Positions 20,103-28,225 of a DNA stretch of 64,000 nucleotides are shown here, one piece after another. The stretch is taken from NCBI RefSeq assembly GCF_016469335.1, contig NZ_CP059888.1, forward strand, positions 1,798,001 to 1,862,000, read 5' to 3'. Position 1 is the first letter of the stretch, and each line of letters opens with the position of its first letter. This DNA is from Flocculibacter collagenilyticus (GTDB lineage Bacteria > Pseudomonadota > Gammaproteobacteria > Enterobacterales > Alteromonadaceae). The translations under genes were made by a program, and so were the position numbers. The notes below the pieces were generated by a model that saw only the letters and a list, made by a program, of their open reading frames with translations, was not told the origin of the DNA and ran no database searches.

Positions 20103-20135
20103 ACTAGACTGAAGTAAAAATTAAGGAATGTATGT

Positions 20136-20675
20136 ATGAAAATTTCTCATCCGAAATTATTAATCACTGCAGCGTTGTTTCCTGTTATGTCATTTGCAGC
20201 AACGTATACAGCACAAGTAGGCTTTACAACTATTGCCGATGTTACCATTACGCCTGTTACTGAGATCAGTTTTGGTACTCAAGTGTTTGGTATTTCGGGA
20301 GACAGTTGTACACTTGACGCTTTTGTAGGTTCTGCCTCCGCAACTGGTGCACTCTCTGGAGACTGTTTAACTGGTACTGGTCAATATGGTGAGTACACAA
20401 TTGGTGGCCAAGCTGGTCAGGTTGTTAATTTGTCTTTTGATTTAAGTGGTATGTCTGGTACAGACTTTACATTATCACTTACTGGCGAGACCGATACTGA
20501 CACAGCAACTAACCCTGGTGGGGAAGCCACAATTAATTCTGGTGGTGTGAACCCCGTTACTATGCCTGCTGGTGGGAGTTTTACGCTTTATTTAGGTGGT
20601 ACACTAAATATCGTACAAAATCTTACACCAAGCACGCCTTATAATGACACCTTCGTAATTACCGCAACTTATTAA
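20136..20675 (+). CDS. DUF4402 secreted fimbrial-type subunit
   Basis: A 179-residue protein with a signal peptide (MKISHPKLLITAALFPVMSFA, cleaved near residue 22) and a DUF4402-type beta-sandwich: repeated short beta strands, one Cys pair (SCTL ... GDCL), an internal GQYGEYTIGG segment and a final NDTFVITATY strand. DUF4402 proteins are surface or fimbrial subunits found with chaperone-usher genes. The ATG has AAGGA 8 bases upstream. It is the first gene of a probable four-gene operon (subunit, chaperone, usher, large surface protein). Its family is shared with the minus-strand gene at 27400-27882. Confidence 0.8.
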   Translation: MKISHPKLLITAALFPVMSFAATYTAQVGFTTIADVTITPVTEISFGTQVFGISGDSCTLDAFVGSASATGALSGDCLTGTGQYGEYTIGGQAGQVVNLSFDLSGMSGTDFTLSLTGETDTDTATNPGGEATINSGGVNPVTMPAGGSFTLYLGGTLNIVQNLTPSTPYNDTFVITATY

Positions 20676-20683
20676 GGTAGTCT

Positions 20684-21469
20684 ATGTTGAATCGGGTAAC
20701 ACTATACTTAACCGTTTTTACGGTAATTGTGTGTACAACTGGAGCAGCGTTAGCTGCTCCTTCCATTCACTTTACGCAATATCGCTTCTTTTTTAATGAA
20801 AAAAATAAATCAGACGCATTTGTTATTTTTAACAATGGTGACGAAGCAGCGAATTGTAAATTATCACTTAATCACTTCAATATTGATGAGCAAGGCGAGC
20901 TTGTTAAAGTTAAATCAGCTGATGAAGTACCTAATGCGGCGAATAACATTATTAAATTCTCACCTCGGAATGTAACCGTTAGACCTAATACCTCACAAAA
21001 AGTAAAAATTGTGGCAAGAGGATTGAGTCGAGTAAATGAAGGTGAGTACGTTAGCTATCTTAATATGTTGTGCAAAAGTGTGCGTCAAAATAAACCCGGC
21101 ATATTTAAATTGAATGCCGCTGTTGCCTATAACATCCCTATGATTGTAAGAAAAGGCAAGTTCAATGCAGAAACATCACTCGTTTCAGCAAAATTAGTGA
21201 ATCACGCTAATCAAGCTACACTGAGAGTAGTGCAGTCACGTAAAGGTAATCGCTCACTTTACGGAGATATTAAAGTATATGAAGAAAAAACTGATGAGGT
21301 TATTGGCTTTCTTACCGGTGCTTCAATTTATACTCCAGCACAAAAAAAGATATGGAATATTCCATTAACTAAACCGCTTAACAGTAAAAAAATTAGAATT
21401 GAATATAAAGAAAATAAACAATTTGGCGGTAGTCTTGAAGCAAATAAAACGTTTAAATTGGCTAAATAA
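20684..21469 (+). CDS. Periplasmic fimbrial chaperone (PapD-like)
   Basis: A 261-residue protein with a signal peptide ending near ALAA (residue 25) and two Ig-like domains typical of fimbrial assembly chaperones. Domain 1 has strands YRFFFNEKNKSDAFVIFNNG and a G1-type segment near IIKFSPRNVTVRPNTSQKVKI (the SPR...RPNxxQ region that contacts subunits). Domain 2 ends with FKLAK. The chaperone would cap the DUF4402 subunit in the periplasm and deliver it to the usher. It starts 8 bases after the subunit gene and overlaps the longest possible usher frame. Confidence 0.8.
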   Translation: MLNRVTLYLTVFTVIVCTTGAALAAPSIHFTQYRFFFNEKNKSDAFVIFNNGDEAANCKLSLNHFNIDEQGELVKVKSADEVPNAANNIIKFSPRNVTVRPNTSQKVKIVARGLSRVNEGEYVSYLNMLCKSVRQNKPGIFKLNAAVAYNIPMIVRKGKFNAETSLVSAKLVNHANQATLRVVQSRKGNRSLYGDIKVYEEKTDEVIGFLTGASIYTPAQKKIWNIPLTKPLNSKKIRIEYKENKQFGGSLEANKTFKLAK

Positions 21470-24400
21470 CTTTTCGTTATTCGGCTTTTTATTTAAAGGG
21501 CGAATTAGTCTTTCATCAGTTTGTAAAAGGCGCTTGGTTAGCCAAGTTTCTTTGGTTGTCTGTTTATTCGTGTTTACTGGTAAACCTGCCGTTAGCTTCG
21601 CTGATGAGCCTCCCTCGGCATTACGTCAAATCCAATTGAATCAATGTGAAGTTTATGATGAATATTGGATGATTGTAGATTTTTCCCTAAACAAAAATAT
21701 CATTTTAGAAAATTATGATGTACTGCACATAAACAAGCAATTTCTACTCCCCGTAGGTGCATTATTTAGTTCATTGGGAGTTAAATTCACAATCGAAGAT
21801 AAGCAGTCGATTGATTTTTCGCTAAACGAGCAAGGCTATAACATTTTATTCAATTCATCCTCTGTGAAAAACATTACTGAGGAAGGGAAAGTAGCGTGCT
21901 GGGCAACGGATGGCATTGAAACGTATATTTCAGCAGCAACGCTGGCTGAATTACTTCCTGTTCAAATAAATCCGAAGTTTGACCAACTCAAAATCGAATT
22001 AAACACTGATCAATCCGTGTTTCCGTATCAACAAGAACAAGAACGTATAGCAAGGCAAAGGAAGCTAGCAGGCGCCTTGAATATGTCTAATGGCGATGCT
22101 GGCTGGTTAATAGAAGACGAATACCACTTATTCACCTTTCCTCAAACAGAATTTGAATTGCGATCTAATTACGCGTCAAATAGAAATGATAAGCTAATTT
22201 CTAGTTATTACCTTAATTCACGGTTTGACTTACTCAACCATGCTGCATCAGTAACGCTTAATGATGGCACTAATAAAGATAGGGTGTCGCGAGTTTCTTT
22301 CAGCCGTTATCGCACGCATCCCAACAAGTATATTTTTAATCATTTTACTGAATACAATGTGGGCGACATTTCAAATACCAGTAACTCACTATTTTTAAAT
22401 AACAACACTGGATTAGGAGTTCGTTTACTTAGAAATAAAAATAACACAATACAAGATTTAGCTGCATTTAGTATTGAAGGGGAAGCCACAGCTGGTTGGG
22501 AGGTAGAACTGTACCGCAACGGGCAGTTATTGGACTTTACAACGGTGCAAGCTAATGGTCGGTACATATTTAATAACGTAGAAAAGTACTTTGGTGCAAA
22601 TAAATACATTATTAAATTATACGGTCGATATGGTGAAGAGCGTACAGAAGTGAGAAATATTGTCATTGGCAACGACATGATGCCAGAAGGTGAATGGCAA
22701 TTCTCAGGCAGTTTTTATAATCCAGATTATGCCGTGTTGGAAGGGAAGTTAGCTGACTCAGAGGGATATTCAGACGATTTAAGTTATCAATCAAGTGTAG
22801 ATTATGCTTTTTCAGAACGGTTTAATTTAGGTGCGGCTGTAAATTCGCACAGTATAAATGGTGAACGAGAAGACTATTTATCCACTTCCATAAGAACGTC
22901 CATCGAAAATGTTTTTTTAGAGGGCGTATTAACCAAACAAGTTGATAAAGGGACGGCTATTAATTTTAACGCGTTAAGCAATATTGGCGATCATTATGTG
23001 AATGTCACCGGTTTATTCGCAGATAACTTTGAAAGCCAAAATGTCACCACACTTGAAGACGAAGTTTATTTCGATATTAACGCAGTGCTTTCTGGCTTTT
23101 TAGGTGATTCGCGTCAGCAGTATTCAACTTTTGTGAACTACTTAGATAACGGTCAAGACACGATTAGCGAACTGGGTGTTAAGTTTTCCAATCAGTTTGG
23201 GTTGATTAATGTCACTAATAGTTTGAGCTATTTTAATGTTGAGCAACAAGGGGAGTCTGACCAATATTTTAGTGGGTCATTAAAAGTAGCCGGTAAAGTT
23301 AAAGACACGCGTATTTCGTCAATCTTAAATTATTCAAACCAGCATGACTTTGATGTTACCAGCGCTGAATTGATAATGAGTAACCGTTTAAACCAGCAGG
23401 TATACCAAAGCGGGAACATTAGTTACCGACCAGACGAAGATGCAAAATGGCAGCTGGGTTACAACCTCTCTTGGATTAACGACTCTATAATTTTAAACGG
23501 GCAAGCGAATATCGATTCCAATGAAGAATACACCATCAATGTGGGTATTAAATTTTATTTAGGTTATGACTATCAGGATAACTCGCTAATTCTGGCGTCG
23601 AAACTTAAGCCAACCTCCTCATCAATTGACATGATTACTTATTTGGATAAAAACGCTAACTTACGAATGGATAATTTTGATAAGCCACTAAGTAACATAA
23701 AATTTTATCCTTATAAACACTGGAATCGATTCGCCACCAACGAGCGGGGTCGAGTTGTATTACCCGGAGTTCCTACGCAGCGCGAGGCTAAAATCATTGT
23801 CGACGGTTCAGAAAACGACGAGTTACATATTACGCCTTATGTAAAAGAAGTTTCTGTATTCACCCATGCTGGTGGAATGAATAGAATTGTACTGCCATTT
23901 TACAATGCAACTGAAGCTGAAGGTACATTAGTGGTTCAGCGCAACGATAATATTGTTGGTTTACCAAATATTACTGTGCAGCTTAAAAATATGCGAAATG
24001 AGTTGGTTGCTGAAACGATAACAGACAGCGAAGGTTATTTTGCTTTTGGAAAGCTCATCCCGAGTCGCTATAGAATACAATTCGTAAATAACAATTCTAA
24101 TCAATTTGAACGCCAACTAAACCGTTTATCCCATCGCTTTATTGCAAGTGAACAAGGTGGATTTGTTGACTTAGGTGAATATGTGCTAGAAGGGGATGCA
24201 ATTCAGTTTAAACGCGTAAAGTATAATAGCTTGCCAAAAGAGCCTTCCCCCGAAAAAAGCACACCAAATAAAAAAAATATACAAGATTCTTCAATAGTCT
24301 CGACTAATCAACAGAGTAAAAATTCTCAGCAGACATATTGGGGTGTTCAAATGGCGGCATATACTCAGAAAGGCTTAGCAGAGAGTGAGCCTGAAACCTT

Positions 24401-24572
24401 CGCAGGATTAGACAAGCATGTTTTAGAAGTATCAAACAGAACAAGCACGCTCTATAAAGTTGTGTATGGAAAACTTAATTCTGAGCAGCAAATAAGAAGT
24501 ATATTTAGCAAAAATAAAGAGCAAATAAATGAGCGTGGTGGATTTGTTCACAAATATGATACGAGTGAATAA
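21399..24572 (+). CDS. Usher-like outer-membrane protein with C-terminal SPOR-like domain
   Basis: Up to 1,057 residues, related by motif to TcfC/CfaC-type fimbrial ushers: signal peptide ending AVSFA before DEPPS, N-terminal domain, a TcfC-like E-set segment (VELYRNGQLLDFTTV ... GRYIFNNV), a long beta-barrel-like region, then SdrD/CNA-B-like beta modules (YLDKNANLRMDNFDKPLS; TDSEGYFAFGKL). A low-complexity linker (about 945-975) leads to a SPOR-like domain (about 978-1057: WGVQMAAY ... LYKVVYGKL ... GGFVHKYD). SPOR domains bind denuded peptidoglycan and are not a normal part of ushers. No ATG is available. TTG at 21399 is the longest start, and TTG at 21534 (AAAAGG upstream) would avoid overlapping the chaperone, so the start is uncertain. 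Confidence 0.75.
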   Translation: MNIKKINNLAVVLKQIKRLNWLNNFSLFGFLFKGRISLSSVCKRRLVSQVSLVVCLFVFTGKPAVSFADEPPSALRQIQLNQCEVYDEYWMIVDFSLNKNIILENYDVLHINKQFLLPVGALFSSLGVKFTIEDKQSIDFSLNEQGYNILFNSSSVKNITEEGKVACWATDGIETYISAATLAELLPVQINPKFDQLKIELNTDQSVFPYQQEQERIARQRKLAGALNMSNGDAGWLIEDEYHLFTFPQTEFELRSNYASNRNDKLISSYYLNSRFDLLNHAASVTLNDGTNKDRVSRVSFSRYRTHPNKYIFNHFTEYNVGDISNTSNSLFLNNNTGLGVRLLRNKNNTIQDLAAFSIEGEATAGWEVELYRNGQLLDFTTVQANGRYIFNNVEKYFGANKYIIKLYGRYGEERTEVRNIVIGNDMMPEGEWQFSGSFYNPDYAVLEGKLADSEGYSDDLSYQSSVDYAFSERFNLGAAVNSHSINGEREDYLSTSIRTSIENVFLEGVLTKQVDKGTAINFNALSNIGDHYVNVTGLFADNFESQNVTTLEDEVYFDINAVLSGFLGDSRQQYSTFVNYLDNGQDTISELGVKFSNQFGLINVTNSLSYFNVEQQGESDQYFSGSLKVAGKVKDTRISSILNYSNQHDFDVTSAELIMSNRLNQQVYQSGNISYRPDEDAKWQLGYNLSWINDSIILNGQANIDSNEEYTINVGIKFYLGYDYQDNSLILASKLKPTSSSIDMITYLDKNANLRMDNFDKPLSNIKFYPYKHWNRFATNERGRVVLPGVPTQREAKIIVDGSENDELHITPYVKEVSVFTHAGGMNRIVLPFYNATEAEGTLVVQRNDNIVGLPNITVQLKNMRNELVAETITDSEGYFAFGKLIPSRYRIQFVNNNSNQFERQLNRLSHRFIASEQGGFVDLGEYVLEGDAIQFKRVKYNSLPKEPSPEKSTPNKKNIQDSSIVSTNQQSKNSQQTYWGVQMAAYTQKGLAESEPETFAGLDKHVLEVSNRTSTLYKVVYGKLNSEQQIRSIFSKNKEQINERGGFVHKYDTSE

Positions 24573-24649
24573 AAAGCACTTTACAGCTAAAAGTTTATAC
24601 AGCATTATCCTTCCAATTTTTTTGCTTCATAAGGTTATAGGATAAAAGA

Positions 24650-27337
24650 ATGCTTAAATGGAAAACCTTACTTTCAGCATTGCTTGTTTCATTCTTATTT
24701 ATTGTGAACCAAGCCGTTAATGCAAAGTCAGTCAAAATAGTGCAGGGTGATACTTTTGGTTCAGACCCATACCGTTTAGTGGTAAAACATCAAGACTATA
24801 TTCTCACATCGGGCACGTCACAAGTTGGTACAAATAGAGCTAGCTCTACCATTGATATATTGCTGCACGCAGATGGCAGCATAAAATTGGTTAATCAATA
24901 TTCTAACTATGATTATCCACTTATGGTTGATGATAGTTATATGGTCGATGTAATCGATATGAAGGCAAATGAAGATTATGTTTTTATATTGGCTTATACG
25001 TCAGTAGGTGATCGTGTAATAAGTGCTACGGTGGATGAAGAAGGGCACTTGAACTTTATTAGCGAGGCTGAAATTGATCTTGTTAGTGCTGAGGCTCAGC
25101 TACTTGTAGATAATGAGTCAGATCATATTTATGTAACTTCACCAATGTCTGGTGTCCAAATTCAACACTTAAGCCTTGCAAGTGATGGTAAGCTGTCTAG
25201 AATATCTACAAAATTTGTAGGGGAACTTAGTCCAACCAGACCCTCATATGACATTTATCTTCGCTCTTCTTTCACCAATAACAAAATTATATCTGTAAGC
25301 AACCAAGTTGATAATCCAGCTAAAATTTACCTCATTGAACCAGATGAAAATGGTTTACCTATTAAATCAAAACAGCTTACCTTCTCAAATGCGAAACCTT
25401 CCTACGGCGCCATACACTTTGATGGAAAATACGTGTATATGTCATTCAGAGGTTGGGGGTTCCATATTGCTGAGTTAATTGATGATGAACTAATTGAAGT
25501 ATATGTACATGAAGAAGAAGTTGTGTCGTATAAAAGCTTTGCTATTCAAGAAAATAAACTATATGCAACAGATATTTATGGCACTATCGATATTTTTGAT
25601 ATTAGCGATAAAAATAATATCTCACTCGTTGACATAGTTAAAACTCATGGTGGATTTAACCATGACGCTTTTTGGGACAGCGGAAAATTATATGTTGCCG
25701 GAGGTTCTGGGGGGCTAGGTGTGTATGAAGAGAGTGATGAAGGGAAGCTCTCTATGGTTAGTCAATTTTCGCAATCTGGTGAGGTAACAGATTTTTCATA
25801 TACCAAGAATCGTTTAGTTACTACAGCACTAGATACTACATTAAATTTTTGGACAAAAGAGAATAATCAATGGCGCTATCACCAACAATTTGTTAGAGAC
25901 GGCTCAGATATAACCGCTTTGTATGCAGATGAAGAAAAAATCTTGTTAGTTGGTTATGGAAACTTAGAACTTCATCAATGGAGTGATATTGAAAATGGGT
26001 TAGATAATGCCCTTCAGTTGGGTACTGTTCATTGGTCTGCAAGAGATAGTCAGATTGTGCCATTGGCAAATGGCTATTATGTTAAAGCTTATAAAAGATT
26101 AAGTTTTTTTACATCTATTTATGAAGCAGGTAGCAGTTTTGATGTTCCGTACGATACGGGTTATTCCGGCTATGTGCAGCGCCCTCATGTTACAGATTCT
26201 CGCTTATACTTACCTGTTAATTCTAATCCAAAGAAAGTGCTGATTTATAATACTGAAGATATAAATAACGTTAGATTGGTGAGCGAAATTGATAAGGATA
26301 GTAGTTATTCTTTTCAGGGTAATGTAGTCAGCTCAGGAAATTACCTCTTTTTGCCAGACCTTATGGGGGAGAGCAATTCTCCTGCTATCAGTGTTCATGA
26401 TGTTAGCGATGAGCAAGATATCAAAAAAATTACTAGCGTTGTGCTAAGTGGTGAAGTAAGAAGTTTGCATGTATATGGCGAATATTTAATAGCTTCAGGC
26501 GAAGGTACGCATTTGATTGATATTAGTGAGCCTTCCTCGCCAAAAGTACTAGATTATAATAAAAAAATATTATCGAATGGTATCTCAACAATGGTAAATG
26601 GCGAATTTATTTCTGTTGCCAAAAATACGTCTGGTCATATAGTGACAGCATATATTAATGTTGGTCCTGAGCATGATGACTTAAACTTAATCACAGAAGA
26701 AGACTCCACATTAACAGCGACATTATTGGGTATTGATCCTGAGAATGATGCAGTGAGTTATTCAGTGAAAGACCAAGCAACTAATGGTATTGCTAGTGTT
26801 ACAGACTCTGGTGAAATTCAGTATATTCCTAACCAACACTTTAATGGTGAAGATGAAATTACCATGTCTATTAACGATATACATGGGAATACTGCAAGCT
26901 TTAAAGTTAGTGTATTAGTTGAGCCAGTTAATGATGCTCCTGTATCAAGCGAGGAGGAAATTTCAATTTCAGTTGAGCAAGGTGCATCGAAAGTAATCTC
27001 ATCAACTTTCACAGACGTGGATGATAGCGAATTAAGTTTTACAGTCTCAACGGAAGCTTCAAAAGGAAGTGTAGAAGTAACTAATTCTGGTGAGATAACT
27101 TATACAGCTTCTTCAGATAGTGCAGGTAATGATAGCTTTAGTATTACAGCAAGCGACTCGGCAGGCTTAGAAGCAACACTGGTAGTAAACATCAGCATTA
27201 CTGAAAAGCAGCAAACGCAACCTGTAAATAATGGGGCAAAAAGCGGTTCAGCTAGTAAAGGTGGCTCACTTTATATTCTTGTATTTTTTATGTTATTTGT
27301 GTCTTTAATAAGATACACAAGAAAAGAAAAAGTTTAA
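24650..27337 (+). CDS. Beta-propeller/Ig surface protein with GlyGly-CTERM-type tail
   Basis: An 895-residue protein: signal peptide (1-25, ending AVNA), a large region of LVIVD/beta-propeller-like repeats (about 30-670; examples IDIFDISDKNN, AISVHDVSDEQD, HLIDISEPSSP), two cadherin/VCBS-like Ig domains (about 672-765 and 766-850, with the EPVNDAP linker), a Ser/Gly linker, then GGSLY + hydrophobic helix + RYTRKEKV. That tail matches the GlyGly-CTERM sorting signal processed by rhombosortase in type II-secreting gammaproteobacteria. It is last in the fimbrial-type operon and could be a tip adhesin or an independently secreted surface protein. Confidence 0.75.
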   Translation: MLKWKTLLSALLVSFLFIVNQAVNAKSVKIVQGDTFGSDPYRLVVKHQDYILTSGTSQVGTNRASSTIDILLHADGSIKLVNQYSNYDYPLMVDDSYMVDVIDMKANEDYVFILAYTSVGDRVISATVDEEGHLNFISEAEIDLVSAEAQLLVDNESDHIYVTSPMSGVQIQHLSLASDGKLSRISTKFVGELSPTRPSYDIYLRSSFTNNKIISVSNQVDNPAKIYLIEPDENGLPIKSKQLTFSNAKPSYGAIHFDGKYVYMSFRGWGFHIAELIDDELIEVYVHEEEVVSYKSFAIQENKLYATDIYGTIDIFDISDKNNISLVDIVKTHGGFNHDAFWDSGKLYVAGGSGGLGVYEESDEGKLSMVSQFSQSGEVTDFSYTKNRLVTTALDTTLNFWTKENNQWRYHQQFVRDGSDITALYADEEKILLVGYGNLELHQWSDIENGLDNALQLGTVHWSARDSQIVPLANGYYVKAYKRLSFFTSIYEAGSSFDVPYDTGYSGYVQRPHVTDSRLYLPVNSNPKKVLIYNTEDINNVRLVSEIDKDSSYSFQGNVVSSGNYLFLPDLMGESNSPAISVHDVSDEQDIKKITSVVLSGEVRSLHVYGEYLIASGEGTHLIDISEPSSPKVLDYNKKILSNGISTMVNGEFISVAKNTSGHIVTAYINVGPEHDDLNLITEEDSTLTATLLGIDPENDAVSYSVKDQATNGIASVTDSGEIQYIPNQHFNGEDEITMSINDIHGNTASFKVSVLVEPVNDAPVSSEEEISISVEQGASKVISSTFTDVDDSELSFTVSTEASKGSVEVTNSGEITYTASSDSAGNDSFSITASDSAGLEATLVVNISITEKQQTQPVNNGAKSGSASKGGSLYILVFFMLFVSLIRYTRKEKV

Positions 27338-27349
27338 GTAACTTTAAAT

Positions 27350-27382
27350 AACGCTCTTAAATAATTTTGATTTAAGAGCGTT
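27350..27382. terminator. Bidirectional terminator hairpin
   Basis: A perfect 13-bp stem (27350-27362 with 27370-27382) and a 7-base loop, between the convergent GlyGly-CTERM gene and the minus-strand DUF4402 gene. The stem is A/T-rich at its inner end and GC-rich at its base. T-tracts are weak on both sides, but position and stability favour a shared terminator. Confidence 0.7.
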
Positions 27383-27399
27383 AAAACTGATATATGAGC

Positions 27400-27882
27400 T
27401 TAAAACGTAAGTTCAAACACCACGTCGTAATCAAGTGAATAGGTTGTGTTTGGTAGCAAGGATTGTTTAATGGTGAGTCTGCCGCCAACTTCTAAGTCTA
27501 CAGTGCCAAGATTAGTATTAATAAATGAGGGTAGCCCTGAATTAATGGGTACGGTGGTTACACCGTTGTTTAGTTCACCTGTTGGGGCATAAGTAAACTG
27601 ACTACTGTCAAACTCACGTAACGTAACTGAAAGTGTGCGGGCAGGATCCGCTGTGATTTGAAAGCGCCCATTTTGGCCTGCACCATCTAAGCAGCTTCCA
27701 CCCATTACATTACTAATCGCGCCAGTATTTACATCCATTTGACACGTGCCTAAAGTAAAAATGACATTACCAAAGTTTACTTGCTGAACGGGGGTTAATG
27801 CTAATGGCGCCGCACATGATGTAGATGTGGCAGAGGCAAACAATATGACTGTGCTAAGTGTAGCCAGTGTGGCGTGCTTCAA
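27400..27882 (-). CDS. DUF4402 secreted protein (second copy)
   Basis: A 160-residue protein with a signal peptide (to about residue 24, ending SCAA) and the DUF4402 fold. It shares with the 20136 gene the VNFGNVIF strand, the Cys pair around GTCQM ... GGSCLDG, the GQNGRFQI segment, an NSGG/NSGL stretch and the closing LPNTTYSLDYDVVFELTF. The start codon is TTG (27880-27882), supported by AAGAGG 9-10 bases upstream. It lies on the opposite strand at the far side of the fimbrial locus, next to the small lipoprotein gene, and may be a minor subunit or an independent surface protein. Confidence 0.75.
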   Translation of the reverse strand: MKHATLATLSTVILFASATSTSCAAPLALTPVQQVNFGNVIFTLGTCQMDVNTGAISNVMGGSCLDGAGQNGRFQITADPARTLSVTLREFDSSQFTYAPTGELNNGVTTVPINSGLPSFINTNLGTVDLEVGGRLTIKQSLLPNTTYSLDYDVVFELTF

Positions 27883-27950
27883 TATTCTCTGCCTCTTGAT
27901 AACTAAACTGTTTTTCCTATTTAGGCTTTATAAACCTGATTATCAGATTC

Positions 27951-28214
27951 TTAATCTATACCAGTGTTTGAATAAAGCGTTACATTATTTGCTATGAAAG
28001 TGACTTTAATGTGTTTCTTGGTATTTCCCCAAATACAATTTTTTGCGCCCATTACGTCGGTGCAATTAGTTGGTGAGCCAATAATTTCTGAAACTTGTTT
28101 TAAGCTCATCCCTAATTTTATTTTTTCATAATTCTCAGGCGTTAATTTTGTTGTGCAACCAACTACTAAAAGAATAGCTGAGATAGTGCAAAGTGTTCGA
28201 CTAAAGTACTTCAT
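27951..28214 (-). CDS. Small BamE/SmpA-like lipoprotein (DUF3862-type)
   Basis: An 87-residue lipoprotein with the lipobox LVVGC (Cys20) followed by a short BamE-like fold: LTPENYEKIKLGMSLKQVSEIIGSP is the hallmark helix-turn of SmpA/OmlA/DUF3862 proteins, with a second Cys pair (NCTD ... KNCIW). A role in envelope maintenance is inferred from the fold only. It lies 11 bases after the csiV stop, on the same strand. Confidence 0.8.
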   Translation of the reverse strand: MKYFSRTLCTISAILLVVGCTTKLTPENYEKIKLGMSLKQVSEIIGSPTNCTDVMGAKNCIWGNTKKHIKVTFIANNVTLYSNTGID

Positions 28215-28225
28215 GTTAATGCTCT

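Noticed and set aside
19848-20135. Integration-site direct repeat of the tRNA-Pro 3' end
   Set aside because: No second copy of the tRNA tail and no integrase gene were found in the window.
21399-21533. Possible frameshift fusion of chaperone and usher
   Set aside because: The overlap exists only if the TTG at 21399 is the true usher start. Internal TTG starts allow ordinary tandem genes, and both proteins are complete.
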